NCBI GenBank assembly: GCA_024234935.1
Contig: JACKNI010000001.1
Span: 124,001 to 188,000 of the forward strand
DNA length: 64,000 nucleotides
Reading direction: 5' to 3'
Origin: Chromatiales bacterium
Lineage (GTDB): Bacteria > Pseudomonadota > Gammaproteobacteria > Steroidobacterales > GCA-2729495
Shown: positions 16,190-24,474 of the stretch, piece after piece
Position numbering within the stretch: position 1 is the first letter of the stretch
Layout: each line of letters begins with the position of its first letter
Notes under the pieces: generated by a model
What the model was told of the DNA's origin: nothing
Database searches by the model: none
What the model saw: only the letters and a program-made list of their open reading frames with translations
Made by a program: the position numbers and the translations under genes

Positions 16190-17392
16190 GTGTCTCGTAC
16201 CGTACCGCAATATCTGGGGCTTGCCGTGCTTCTCGCCGGCCTGTCGATGGTGAGCCCGTTCTCCATCGATACCTTCTTCCCGTCATTTCGTGCCATGGAA
16301 GCGGACCTGAACGTTTCCCGCTGGCAGATGCAGCAGACGCTCACGGCCTACATGCTGCCCTATGCGGTCACTGCCCTGTTTCACGGGCCGCTGTCAGATG
16401 CGCTCGGCAGGCGGCCGGTGATCATCTGGGGCCTCGGTCTCTACACGCTTGGCTCACTCGCCTGTGTGCTGGCACCAAACTTCGGCTCGCTGCTCGCATT
16501 CCGGGCCGTGCAGGGGGCGACCGCCGGCGCCGGCATGGTGGTGGGACGGGCGATCGTCCGCGATCTGTACGAGGGTCCGCAGGCGCAGCGTCTGATGAGT
16601 CTGGTCACGCTGATCTTTGGCGTCGCACCGGCTCTCGCACCGGTCATCGGCGGCTGGATTCACGTCGCGCTGGGCTGGCGTGCGGTGTTTGCCTTCCTCG
16701 CGCTGTTTGGCCTGGTCATGGTGATCTCGTCCCATATCCGGCTGCCGGAAACCCATGCACCGGAACATCGTGTCCCGTTTTCGTTGCGTGCGCTGGCGGC
16801 AGCGGCATTTCGCGTTATCCGCGACCGGCAGTTCCTGCTGCTGGCACTGGCCGCGAGTTTCAATTTCCTCGGCGTGTTCTGCTACGTGGGTGCGGCGCCG
16901 TCACTGATTCTCGATCACTGGAAGCTCAGTGAAACACAGTTCATCTGGCTGTTTCTGCCAATAATTGCCGGTTTCACGCTGGGTGCGACGCTTTCGGGTC
17001 GGCTGGCCGGACGGATTCCGCCGATGCGGCAGGCTGGCTTCGGCTTCGCGCTGATCGTCACCACCTGTACGCTGCGGCTGCTGTTGCACTGGCAATTTGG
17101 CGAACTGCCTGTCTGGCTCCAGCAGATCGCGCTGTTCCTGTCGGGTATCGCAACCCAGCTCGTGTTCCCGGTGCTGACGCTGCGGATGCTCGATCTGTTT
17201 CCGCAGGCGAGGGGGTCTGCCGCCTCGACGCAGTCCTTCGTGTCGCTGGCTGTAGCGAGCCTGACGGTTGGTATCCTCGTGCCGCTCGTACAGGCGAGCC
17301 TCATGCACCTTGCGCTGCTGTCGGCGTTCAGCGTCTGGTTCGGGCTGGCGCTGTGGCGCGTCGAGTGCCGGTTGTCCGCACAGGTGATTTGA
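16190..17392 (+). CDS. Bcr/CflA-type multidrug MFS transporter
   Basis: About 400 residues with twelve predicted membrane helices. The MFS loop motif G-P-L-S-D-A-L-G-R-R-P sits after helix 2. LLAGLSMVSPFSIDTFFPSF is the usual helix-1 start of the drug:H+ antiporter Bcr/CflA group. The frame is open from an ATG at 16088, but the extra 34 residues are hydrophilic, unlike the family, and overlap the divergent oxidoreductase start. A GTG at 16190 is preferred. The last 65 bases overlap the marR gene on the other strand. Confidence 0.86.
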   Translation: MSRTVPQYLGLAVLLAGLSMVSPFSIDTFFPSFRAMEADLNVSRWQMQQTLTAYMLPYAVTALFHGPLSDALGRRPVIIWGLGLYTLGSLACVLAPNFGSLLAFRAVQGATAGAGMVVGRAIVRDLYEGPQAQRLMSLVTLIFGVAPALAPVIGGWIHVALGWRAVFAFLALFGLVMVISSHIRLPETHAPEHRVPFSLRALAAAAFRVIRDRQFLLLALAASFNFLGVFCYVGAAPSLILDHWKLSETQFIWLFLPIIAGFTLGATLSGRLAGRIPPMRQAGFGFALIVTTCTLRLLLHWQFGELPVWLQQIALFLSGIATQLVFPVLTLRMLDLFPQARGSAASTQSFVSLAVASLTVGILVPLVQASLMHLALLSAFSVWFGLALWRVECRLSAQVI

Positions 17393-17867
17393 CCTCGGCC
17401 GTCAGAGCGGACACCTGCTCGTACAGTTCTTCCAGTGTCTGTGTCGCGAGCGCTATGCGTTTGCCGGGAATGCGGTCCGCGGCCTGTTGAATTGACTCTC
17501 CGCCGACCCGTACCCATTCGCGCATCACCTCGGAGCCATGGTCGGTCAGCTGGACCAGTTTTGCCCGGCGATGATTCGGATTGGGCAGGTACCCGACCAG
17601 GCCCTCCCTGACGAGAGCATCCGTTGCCCGCTGAACATTCTGCCGGCTCATGGCCATTTTCCGCGCTACCGCGGAGACGGTCACCGGTCCGAGGGATATG
17701 GTGCTCAGAACCATGATCCGGGATCCGGTGGTGCCGAGCCTGGCAGCCGTGCGGTCGGTGAAGGCCATCAGCTGTACGTAGGTCTTCTGGATTTCGGAAA
17801 ACAGGCGATACAGCGCCAGCGCTTCCGCCGAGGGTCTGGTCTGGTCGATGAAGCTCATGGGCATCAC
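17328..17867 (-). CDS. MarR family transcriptional regulator
   Basis: A 179-residue winged-helix repressor. The DNA-binding core is VTVSAVARKMAMSRQNVQRA, then DALVREGLVGYLPNPNHRRA (wing) and KLVQLTDHGSEV. The C-terminal tail is basic. It reads away from the flavin reductase-like gene, and the 118 bases between them carry three evenly spaced copies of a palindromic element, which strongly suggests autoregulation and control of that neighbour. The gene overlaps the end of the MFS gene by 65 bases tail-to-tail. Confidence 0.92.
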   Translation of the reverse strand: MMPMSFIDQTRPSAEALALYRLFSEIQKTYVQLMAFTDRTAARLGTTGSRIMVLSTISLGPVTVSAVARKMAMSRQNVQRATDALVREGLVGYLPNPNHRRAKLVQLTDHGSEVMREWVRVGGESIQQAADRIPGKRIALATQTLEELYEQVSALTAEVKSPVRTTGTRRATAPARTRR

Positions 17868-17887
17868 TCAGGGCTCAGTTGGCAGCG

Positions 17888-17943
17888 TTGACAGCATGAT
17901 GACAGACTGACACCATGCTGCGAAATTGACAACATGGTGTCAA
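17888..17943. promoter_or_regulatory. Three-copy 19-bp-spaced palindromic operator array (probable MarR sites)
   Basis: The element (T/C)TGACANCATGNTG starts at 17888, 17907 and 17926, exactly 19 bases apart. The last copy, TTGACAACATGGTGTCAA, is a near-perfect 18-bp palindrome centred on CATG; the other two keep the left arm and centre. The array fills the space between the divergent marR and flavin reductase-like starts. A 19-base period puts successive sites nearly on one DNA face, suggesting cooperative dimer binding. Repeat geometry is seen directly; the MarR assignment is inferred. Confidence 0.75.
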
Positions 17944-17985
17944 TGTTCGGCAGGCGTCACAAGTGGAGAGCCGCGACCGGTGGGT

Positions 17986-18915
17986 ATGTCCTTGTTCGAT
18001 TTCTTCTCGGTATTCGACCGCTTCCGTCGCCCGGCAAATACCCGTGATGAGGCCTTTCATCGCGTGCACCCCAGGGACAACTTCTATCAGTCGGCCGGGT
18101 TTTTTCCGATGCCCTTTGCGATGGTGACGACGGTCAACGAGCAAGGCGTTACTTCAATCGGTCCACATTCACTGGCCTTTCCCTTCGACATCATCGAACA
18201 GCCCTCGATGATGCTGATCTCGAGGGCGAGTTCGAATACCTCGACGAACCTCCAGCGCGGCAGCAAGGCCGCGCTGCATTTCATCGAATACAGGGAGAGC
18301 TGGTTGCGGCCCATCGTGGCGCTGGGTTTTCCGGGTGTGGAACCGGAAGAGAAGATGAAGGGCATTCCCTTCGAGATGGTCAGGACACCATCTGCCGAAT
18401 ATGCCGGAGATCCCGACTTTCCGCTGCTGATGAAGGATGCGTTCCAGGTTTTCGAGTGTGAGCTGGACGGAGAATTCCACTACCAGCCCGGCAGGGAGAC
18501 CGATCCCTCCGGCTGCGAGAAGTTCTGGTGCCTCAAGGTCAGGAACATTCTCCTCAAAGAGACCTTCCATGAACGGCTGCTGGCGCAGAAGGAATTTCCC
18601 AGCATGCCCATTTCATACGGCTTCCGGCATAACGAAGCGGGTGACCGGCGTTTCTTCTTTTGCTCCCATAACCGGCCAAAGCCGGTGCCCATACCGGTTG
18701 CCAAAGGGCTCGAGGCAAATTCCATCTATTACACGGCCAACAAGCTCGATCCGGAGGTCCGCTTCGAGCTTGAGGCCTGCAAGCTCCTGATCGACGCGCC
18801 GAAGGCGCTCCTCACTGTTGCCTTGAAGGGGATCATCCGTGAGGCAAAGAAGCAGGGCGTGACCATGGTCGATGCGGACTTCGTGCGCCAGGTCAACGCA
18901 AAGCGCCGGGCGTAG
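17986..18915 (+). CDS. Flavin reductase-like (FMN-binding split barrel) protein
   Basis: A 309-residue protein. FFPMPFAMVTTVNEQGVTSIGPHSLAFPF is split around residues 40-70 in the pattern of the flavin reductase/DIM6 family (flavin-contacting T-S-x-G-P-H-S). An unusually long C-terminal extension follows. The ATG at 17986 is preferred to an in-frame TTG inside the operator. It is divergent from marR across the operator array, so it is the likely regulated target. The reaction is unknown; NAD(P)H:FMN reduction or a flavin-dependent ring-modifying step are possibilities. Confidence 0.78.
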   Translation: MSLFDFFSVFDRFRRPANTRDEAFHRVHPRDNFYQSAGFFPMPFAMVTTVNEQGVTSIGPHSLAFPFDIIEQPSMMLISRASSNTSTNLQRGSKAALHFIEYRESWLRPIVALGFPGVEPEEKMKGIPFEMVRTPSAEYAGDPDFPLLMKDAFQVFECELDGEFHYQPGRETDPSGCEKFWCLKVRNILLKETFHERLLAQKEFPSMPISYGFRHNEAGDRRFFFCSHNRPKPVPIPVAKGLEANSIYYTANKLDPEVRFELEACKLLIDAPKALLTVALKGIIREAKKQGVTMVDADFVRQVNAKRRA

Positions 18916-19005
18916 CCGGGGGAGGCCGGCCCCTCCTCGGGGGGGGGCAGCGAGTTGCGCGGACTAGCGCCCGGGATCTCTGAGCGGCTGGTACGATGCC
19001 GGACC

Positions 19006-19584
19006 ATGCAGGAACCGCGCTTCGAAGCCAGCGAACTTGCCGGGTACCGACCGGTCCTGTTGCGCTATGCACGGCTGCACCTGCGCGATGCGGCCGCCGC
19101 TGAAGATGCCGTTCAGGACACGCTGCTGGCTGCCCTGCAGTCGGCGGCTGCCTTTCGCGGCGGGTCTTCGCTGCAGACCTGGCTGATTGCCATTCTGCGT
19201 CGCAAGCTGATCGATCAGCTGCGGAGGGGGAAACGCGAGGTCGCCGAAGCGGATGCCGGTCTCGAAACCGGGGACGACGATGGCGGGCTGCTGAACCGCC
19301 TTTTCGAGCGCAACGGTCACTGGGCCGTACCGCCGGCGGTCTGGGCTGATCCCGACGCCGCGCTTGAGCAGGCCGATTTCTACGCCGCCTTCGATGAATG
19401 TGTACAGGGGCTGCCTGAGCGCACGGCACAGGCTTTCGTGCTGCGCGAGGTCAGCGGCTTCGAAGCGGCGGAAATCTGCAAGGAACTGGCGATCTCGACG
19501 TCCAACTACTGGGTACTCATGCATCGTGCGCGACTGCGCCTGCGTGAGTGCCTCGAAAAGCGCTGGTTTGGCTCACGCTCCTAG
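19006..19584 (+). CDS. ECF RNA polymerase sigma factor
   Basis: A 192-residue extracytoplasmic-function sigma factor. Region 2 is seen as DAAAAEDAVQDTLLAALQ and LQTWLIAILRRKLIDQLRRG (about residues 27-75). Region 4 is seen as LPERTAQAFVLREVSGFEAAEI with the recognition helix ISTSNYWVLMHRARLRLREC. The start at 19006 trims a 17-residue upstream extension. It is followed nine bases later by a zinc-finger anti-sigma gene and converges on a bufferin operon, the usual genomic partner of this sigma/anti-sigma type. Confidence 0.92.
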   Translation: MQEPRFEASELAGYRPVLLRYARLHLRDAAAAEDAVQDTLLAALQSAAAFRGGSSLQTWLIAILRRKLIDQLRRGKREVAEADAGLETGDDDGGLLNRLFERNGHWAVPPAVWADPDAALEQADFYAAFDECVQGLPERTAQAFVLREVSGFEAAEICKELAISTSNYWVLMHRARLRLRECLEKRWFGSRS

Positions 19585-19593
19585 GTGTTCACT

Positions 19594-19794
19594 ATGCTTT
19601 CCTGCAAAGACACATCGACACTGGTTTCACGCAGCATGGATGAGACGCTGTCGTGGCGGCAGCGCCTGGCGGTACGGCTGCATCTGATGATGTGCGGCGC
19701 GTGCCGGCGTTTTGTGGGGCAGATGGGCTTTCTCAGGCGGGCGGCACGCCGCTACCCGGGTAGAGCGAACCGGCCGGACGGGGACTCGCGCTGA
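19594..19794 (+). CDS. Zinc-finger (zf-HC2) anti-sigma factor-like protein
   Basis: A 66-residue basic protein with the anti-sigma zinc motif H-L-M-M-C-G-A-C near residue 36 and an early C-K-D-T-S. It is predicted to be soluble and to hold the upstream ECF sigma factor inactive, releasing it on metal or redox change. It starts nine bases after the sigma stop. Its last 43 bases overlap the 3' end of the doxX-like gene on the opposite strand. Short for an anti-sigma, but this compact form is common beside bufferin clusters. Confidence 0.8.
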   Translation: MLSCKDTSTLVSRSMDETLSWRQRLAVRLHLMMCGACRRFVGQMGFLRRAARRYPGRANRPDGDSR

Positions 19795-20225
19795 AGCGAC
19801 AGTTTGCCGGGGCCGAATATCACCACGGTGAGCAGCATCAGTCCCCACAGGAAATGCTGGGCGAGCGCTGCTTCAAAACCACTGCTGAGCAACACGTGTG
19901 CATAGGAAACAACGGCCAGCACGTTGACTGCCGACAGTCCGATCGCAGCGACGCGGCTCAGCACACCGAAAGCCAGCAGCAGCGAAAAAAACAGTTCGCC
20001 GAAGGTTCCGGCGAATGCAGCGAGTTCCGGCGACAGCAGGGGGACCCGGTACTCTTCCTGAAAGAGAAACAGCGTACTGTCCCAGTCCGTCAGCTTCAGC
20101 CAGCCGGATTTCAGGAACTGCCAGCTCACCCAAAGACGCAGCGCGAGCAGAAACAGCGGCTGCAGGTGGTTCAGTAGCCGGGCCGCCACGGTCTCGGTCG
20201 TCCACAGCATGACCGGCAGTTTCAC
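19752..20225 (-). CDS. DoxX family membrane protein of the bufferin operon
   Basis: A 157-residue four-helix membrane protein. LRLWVSWQFLKSGWLKLTDW, then a long hydrophobic AFAGTFGELFFSLLLAFGVL segment, are DoxX/TerD-type features. A GTG start at 20225 overlaps the preceding gene's TGA (GTGA), giving translational coupling. DoxX proteins are regular fourth members of bufA-bufB-bufC operons (also described as gold-induced gig operons) and may handle redox or export; the precise role is unsettled. Confidence 0.87.
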   Translation of the reverse strand: MKLPVMLWTTETVAARLLNHLQPLFLLALRLWVSWQFLKSGWLKLTDWDSTLFLFQEEYRVPLLSPELAAFAGTFGELFFSLLLAFGVLSRVAAIGLSAVNVLAVVSYAHVLLSSGFEAALAQHFLWGLMLLTVVIFGPGKLSLQRESPSGRFALPG

Positions 20226-20980
20226 GATATGAGACCCGTGATGACACCTGCGGATACCCAGCGGGCCAGCACCTCGCCGTGATTCAGCGAAGTATCGCCG
20301 GGCGCAGCTGCCTGCTCGATGGCCCTCTGCAGGCACTCACCCCGCAACAGCGCTTCGAGAAAGCGGAATTCGCCTGGCTCCAGGCGATGCAGCTCCACCC
20401 CGTCGCCGCTGCGGCGGATGAGCAGATCGTCCCTTGTCTTGCTGGCAGTCGGGGGCATCCCGGCAAGCTTCCCACGGCGCTGATATTCACTCCAGAGGAC
20501 AAACAGCGGCAGTGCCGAACTGTACAGGCGTGTCGCCGGATGCAAACGAAAGCACAGCGATCCATGCCCTGCTTCAGGCAGTGTGGCCAGTTTGCCGAAG
20601 TCGAAGCGCGCGGACTCATCGGGAGCGACCAGTACCTGCTGGATCAGCCACTCGAAACGCGAAATGTCGGCCAGCGGTGCGTCAGGCGTGCCGGCCAGAT
20701 GTGCGGCAAGAAAGTCACCGAGTCCGGCACCGCAATAAAACAGGTTTCCGGAGCGTGACGGACAGGCCCGCTGGTACGCCCATGCCATCGCGCGAAATTC
20801 ATCGTGACCCATCAGTCCGTGCAGAAGGGGGAACGCAGCCTCGAGTGCGGCCGCAAAGTTTTCCCGCGTGTTGCTTCGGTAAACGGCCAGGCGGCGATGT
20901 GGCCACCTTGCCGTGTGGGCTGGATCGCGGCCCAGTATGGCGGCGAGAAAGCCGGCCTGGGCGTCACGCAACGCGGACAT
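20222..20980 (-). CDS. bufC: BufC/HvfC-type RiPP partner protein (DUF2063)
   Basis: A 252-residue protein with the DUF2063 N-terminal domain: ALRDAQAGFLAAILGRD, RRLAVYRSNTRENFAAALEAAFP, and HDEFRAMAWAYQRACPSRSG. It is the recognition partner of the MNIO enzyme encoded just upstream and is needed for precursor maturation. The start MSALRDAQ at 20980 has a well-placed GGAG and overlaps bufB by 17 bases; an ATG at 21007 would overlap by 44. Confidence 0.88.
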   Translation of the reverse strand: MSALRDAQAGFLAAILGRDPAHTARWPHRRLAVYRSNTRENFAAALEAAFPLLHGLMGHDEFRAMAWAYQRACPSRSGNLFYCGAGLGDFLAAHLAGTPDAPLADISRFEWLIQQVLVAPDESARFDFGKLATLPEAGHGSLCFRLHPATRLYSSALPLFVLWSEYQRRGKLAGMPPTASKTRDDLLIRRSGDGVELHRLEPGEFRFLEALLRGECLQRAIEQAAAPGDTSLNHGEVLARWVSAGVITGLIS

Positions 20981-21839
20981 GAGGTACTCCGGCAATGGCA
21001 TCGGCATGCCGTGCTTCGGCGACCAGCCTGTCCAGCGCGGGTAGTTGCGAGTCCCACTCGATCAGGGTTGGCAGCGGGCCGGTCCGCGCAATCGTGCGCC
21101 GGTAAAGATCCCAGACCGGATCGGCAACGGGCGCGTCGTGGGTATCGATCAGCAACCGTCCGTCATCATCGTCCACGGCAGTGTGACCGGCGAGATGGAT
21201 CTCCTGGATCAACGCGATGGGCAGCGCGGCGATATAGGCGTCGGCATCGTAGCCATGATTCTGCGCGCTGACGTAGACATTGTTGACGTCGAGCAGGATG
21301 CCGCAGCCGCTGCGCCGTGCCAGTTCGGCAAGGAACTGCCATTCCGTCACGGAGTCTTCGGGAAAGCGCAGGTAGCTGGAGACATTCTCGATGAGGATCT
21401 GTCGCTGGAGAAAATCCTGTATCTGGCTCACACGCGTTGAAAAATGGGTGAGTGCTTCACCGGTATGTGGCATCGGCAGCAGGTCATTGCTGAACACATC
21501 GCCGACCGAACTCCACGACAAGTGTTCGGAAACGAGTGCCGGCTGTATGCGGTCGACGAGCCGCTTCAGGCTTTTCAGGTGTTGTCCGGACAGCGCATCG
21601 GTCGAGCCTATGGACAGCCCGACCCCATGCAGGCTGATGCCGTAGTTGCGCCGTACGGCATCGAGCACATCGATCTGCCGGCCGCCTTCAGCAAAGAAAT
21701 TCTCGCTGTGCACTTCGACCCAGGGAATCCCGGGCTGTCGCTCGAGAAATTCGCGATGGTGGGGGGCGCGAAGACCGATCCCGGCGCAAGCCGGGATCGG
21801 GTGCGCGGCACCGGTCATCGAGGCCGATGCCGTGGCCAT
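20964..21839 (-). CDS. bufB: Multinuclear non-heme iron oxygenase (MNIO, DUF692), BufB type
   Basis: A 291-residue TIM-barrel iron enzyme that modifies cysteines in RiPP precursors. Metal-ligand segments are visible: VHSENFF, LHGVGLSIG, VSEHLSWS, ILIENVSSYL, LLDVNNVYVSAQNHG, EIHLAGHT and DTHDAPV. It begins one base inside the precursor stop (TAATG) and runs into bufC, so precursor, enzyme and partner should be made together. Family members convert cysteines of bufferin-type peptides to thiooxazoles that bind copper; the chemistry here is inferred from that family. Confidence 0.93.
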   Translation of the reverse strand: MATASASMTGAAHPIPACAGIGLRAPHHREFLERQPGIPWVEVHSENFFAEGGRQIDVLDAVRRNYGISLHGVGLSIGSTDALSGQHLKSLKRLVDRIQPALVSEHLSWSSVGDVFSNDLLPMPHTGEALTHFSTRVSQIQDFLQRQILIENVSSYLRFPEDSVTEWQFLAELARRSGCGILLDVNNVYVSAQNHGYDADAYIAALPIALIQEIHLAGHTAVDDDDGRLLIDTHDAPVADPVWDLYRRTIARTGPLPTLIEWDSQLPALDRLVAEARHADAIAGVPHVRVA

Positions 21840-22114
21840 TACATCGCCGATCCGGGTGCGCTGGTCTTGCCACCGGCCGCTTCGCATTCACCCTTGGGGA
21901 CGTACTTCCATTCCGCCGGATCATTGTCTGCCTTGGCCTGGCCCTGGCAGGAATGACCATTGGCGGCGCAGCTGTTCTGCCCCGCTTTTGCAATGCCATA
22001 GCACTTTTCCTTGGCGCCATCCTGCGCGGCATTGGCGCTGGCGGTAAGTCCGAGTGCGCCGAGCGCCAGCAGGCCGCTGATGGCCGTGGATGCGATGAGT
22101 GATCTGTTATTCAT
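21839..22114 (-). CDS. bufA1: Bufferin-type RiPP precursor (DUF2282), BufA
   Basis: A 91-residue secreted peptide. A Sec signal peptide (about residues 1-30, ending ASANAA) precedes a core with four cysteines at 38, 49, 56 and 77 in the DUF2282 pattern EKCYGIAKAGQNSC, GHSCQG and PKGEC. These are the expected substrates of the MNIO enzyme. Unlike most RiPPs, the signal peptide serves in place of a separate leader and the product goes to the periplasm to sequester metal. GGAGAG lies seven bases before the ATG. First gene of the four-gene operon. Confidence 0.92.
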   Translation of the reverse strand: MNNRSLIASTAISGLLALGALGLTASANAAQDGAKEKCYGIAKAGQNSCAANGHSCQGQAKADNDPAEWKYVPKGECEAAGGKTSAPGSAM

Positions 22115-22320
22115 GGTATTTGCTCTCCATTGTGGAATGACGGCATTAGCCGCTGATGGCCCCGGCTGCCGGCTCGCGCCGGCCTTGCAGGTGGCCTGAC
22201 CGTTGGTCGTGTGGCAGGGCGAATCCTTACACAGGACGGCCGGGTTTGCTGTCCGGCATATGGTTCCGCTCCCGTCCCGATTGACGCTAGACTGGCCCCG
22301 AAGTTCCTGGCAGCGGTCGG
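22115..22320. promoter_or_regulatory. Divergent intergenic region upstream of bufA and the metallopeptidase gene
   Basis: 206 bases without a gene. On the minus strand, GTAAGG (22231-22226) followed 15 bases later by CGACCA is a weak candidate for an ECF-type promoter of bufA. A GC-rich hairpin (GCCGGC, four-base loop TCGC, GCCGGC; 22168-22183) lies in the presumed bufA leader. No confident promoter could be assigned for the plus-strand gene. Confidence 0.3.
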
Positions 22321-23439
22321 ATGGCGAAGAAAAAGACGACGCAGACCAGGTCGGGCATGGTGCGTGGAAAGAAGCGTGCCGGGCGGCGGCCGGCAGTCGA
22401 GCGGCGACGTAATCTGGCGATGCGCCGGCAGTTCTCGTGGGCTGATCTGCCTGACGAGGACTTGCTCGATGTGCGCCTCTGCGATCTCGGTCTCGATACA
22501 TCCCATGGCCGGATCCCGGCTGCACTGGCGCGTCTCGACGACGAGCTGGCACGGCGCGGTATCCGCTTTCGCCCGCACTGCTGGCTTTCCGAGGACTGGT
22601 TTTCGCCAGATGGCGTCCCCGGTATTGCCATCCCGTTCTATCTCGCCCATCCGCGCCTGACGCGCCTCGAACGCCGGATGATGCACGAAGTGGAGGGTGG
22701 CAACCTGCGCTGGCTGCGCCGCATCCTGCGCCACGAAGCCGGACATGCCATTGATACGGCCTACCGGCTGCGCCGGCGCAAGGGCTGGCGGGAGATCTTT
22801 GGTCCGGCCTCGGTGCCGTATCCCGTCAGCTATGTGCCACGACCCGGCAGCCGCCGATATGTCATGCATCTCGGCCACTGGTATGCGCAGAGCCATCCAA
22901 CGGAAGACTTCGCCGAAACCTTTGCTGTGTGGCTGGCGCCAAATTCAACCTGGCGCAAGGACTATGCCGAATGGCCTGCACTGCGCAAGCTGCTCTATGT
23001 CGATGAACTGATGGCAGAGATCCATGATCAGGTGCCGCCGGTGCGCAGCCGGAAGCATATCGAGCCGCTGCGCGAGAACCGCAGCACGCTGCGGCAGTAC
23101 TATGAGGAGAAGCGTGCCTATTACGACACTTCGGAAACCGACCGCTACGATCAACGCCTGAAGCGCGTGTTTGGCTCGCGCGCCCGTCATCCGGGCCGCC
23201 CCCTGGCCTCTGCGTTTATCCGGCAGGTACGCCCGCAACTGCAGCGCCTGCTGATCCGCCGTTCGCGGTTACATCCTTACCTGGTACATAACGTCATGCG
23301 CATCGTCATACAGCGGACGCGGGATCTCGATCTCTGCGTGCATCGGCCTCTTCGCCAGACAAAGCGCGAAACATTCCGCTTGCTTGAGCGTATCCTTTTC
23401 GATTCGATACGCCGTGGCCGGGAGCGTTACGCATTATGA
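22321..23439 (+). CDS. Putative zinc metallopeptidase with HEAGH motif
   Basis: A 372-residue protein. The zinc-binding H-E-A-G-H-A-I-D sits near residue 139, and a downstream HPTEDFAETFAVWL segment supplies a likely third ligand glutamate. The N-terminus is very basic (KKKTTQTR, GKKRAGRRP), with no signal peptide. The C-terminal part is arginine-rich and may bind nucleic acid or another partner. It matches the pattern of the uncharacterised 'putative zinc-binding metallo-peptidase' group. It is ATGA-coupled to an ATP-grasp gene, so peptidase and ligase probably act in one pathway. Target unknown. Confidence 0.75.
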   Translation: MAKKKTTQTRSGMVRGKKRAGRRPAVERRRNLAMRRQFSWADLPDEDLLDVRLCDLGLDTSHGRIPAALARLDDELARRGIRFRPHCWLSEDWFSPDGVPGIAIPFYLAHPRLTRLERRMMHEVEGGNLRWLRRILRHEAGHAIDTAYRLRRRKGWREIFGPASVPYPVSYVPRPGSRRYVMHLGHWYAQSHPTEDFAETFAVWLAPNSTWRKDYAEWPALRKLLYVDELMAEIHDQVPPVRSRKHIEPLRENRSTLRQYYEEKRAYYDTSETDRYDQRLKRVFGSRARHPGRPLASAFIRQVRPQLQRLLIRRSRLHPYLVHNVMRIVIQRTRDLDLCVHRPLRQTKRETFRLLERILFDSIRRGRERYAL

Positions 23440-24473
23440 GAAAGAAGTGGCGTGTGCTGGTACTGATGCACGAGAGTCTCGTTCCGCCGGATGATCTGGA
23501 CGGATACACCGAGCAGCAGATCGATGCGTTTCGTACCGAGTATGACGTGATGACCTTTCTGGAAAATGCCGGTCACGAAGTACGCGCACTGGGCCTGTAC
23601 GACAAGCTGTCGGAGTTGCGGCAGACGGTTCGGGACTGGAAGCCGCATATCGCCTTCAACCTGCTGCAGGAATTCCAGGGCATCGGCGCCTACGACCAGT
23701 ACATCGTGGCCTACCTCGAGCTGATGCGGCAGCCCTACACCGGTTGCAACCCGCGCGGCATGATGCTGTCCAGGGACAAGGTGCTGTCGAAGCAGATTCT
23801 CGCCTATCATCGTATCCCCACACCGCATTTCCAGGTTTTTCGCCGCGGCATGCGCCTGCGCCTGTCGCGGCGGCTGTCATTTCCCCTGTTCGTCAAGTCG
23901 GCGGTTGAAGATGCCTCGCTGGGCATTGCCCAGGCTTCGATCGTCGACGATCTGGCGCATCTTGAAGAACGTGTGGCTTTCATTCATGAGAATGTCGGTA
24001 CCGATGCGCTGGTCGAGGAATACATCGCCGGACGTGAGCTCTATGTGGGTGTGCTGGGAAACACGAGGCTGACGACGCTGCCGGTGTGGGAGATGCACTT
24101 CGGTACCTTGCCTGGTGTGCAGGCCGGGATCGCCACACGCAAGGTGAAGTGGGACGGCAACTACCAGCGCAAGCACGGCATACACACCGACCGTGCTGCC
24201 GACCTCCCGGATGGCGTGACCGAAAAGCTCAATCGCCTGAGTCGCCGTGTATACCGTGCGCTGCACATGAGCGGCTATGCGCGCATGGATTTCCGCCTGG
24301 CGGCCGATGGCACTCCTTACTTGCTGGAGGCGAACTGCAACCCGAACCTCAGCTACGGTGAGGATTTTGCGGAGTCGGCAGAAACGGCCGGTATCAGTTA
24401 TGAGCAACTGATGCACCGGCTGATAAAGCTGGGTCTCGGCTACCAGGCTGAATGGCGGACGATGGAGCCCTGA
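23436..24473 (+). CDS. ATP-grasp ligase resembling D-alanine-D-alanine ligase
   Basis: A 345-residue ATP-grasp enzyme. Lid and ATP-site segments include FPLFVKSAVEDASLGIAQ, DALVEEYIAGRELYVGVLG and the Mg-binding RMDFRLAADGTPYLLEANCNPN. The AFNLLQEFQGIGAYDQY stretch replaces the ddl-type N-terminal glycine loop. It is not a housekeeping ddl: there is no mur or fts context, and it is locked to the metallopeptidase by a four-base overlap. It probably forms an amide between a carboxylate and an amine; substrates are unknown. Confidence 0.82.
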   Translation: MRKKWRVLVLMHESLVPPDDLDGYTEQQIDAFRTEYDVMTFLENAGHEVRALGLYDKLSELRQTVRDWKPHIAFNLLQEFQGIGAYDQYIVAYLELMRQPYTGCNPRGMMLSRDKVLSKQILAYHRIPTPHFQVFRRGMRLRLSRRLSFPLFVKSAVEDASLGIAQASIVDDLAHLEERVAFIHENVGTDALVEEYIAGRELYVGVLGNTRLTTLPVWEMHFGTLPGVQAGIATRKVKWDGNYQRKHGIHTDRAADLPDGVTEKLNRLSRRVYRALHMSGYARMDFRLAADGTPYLLEANCNPNLSYGEDFAESAETAGISYEQLMHRLIKLGLGYQAEWRTMEP

Positions 24474-24474
24474 G

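Noticed and set aside
17926..17985. TTG start for the flavin reductase-like protein
   Set aside because: It would place the start codon inside the operator palindrome; the ATG at 17986 begins the recognisable protein.
23436..24473. Housekeeping D-alanine-D-alanine ligase (ddl)
   Set aside because: No mur/fts neighbours, and the N-terminal glycine loop differs; it is coupled to a metallopeptidase, so only an ATP-grasp ligase is claimed.
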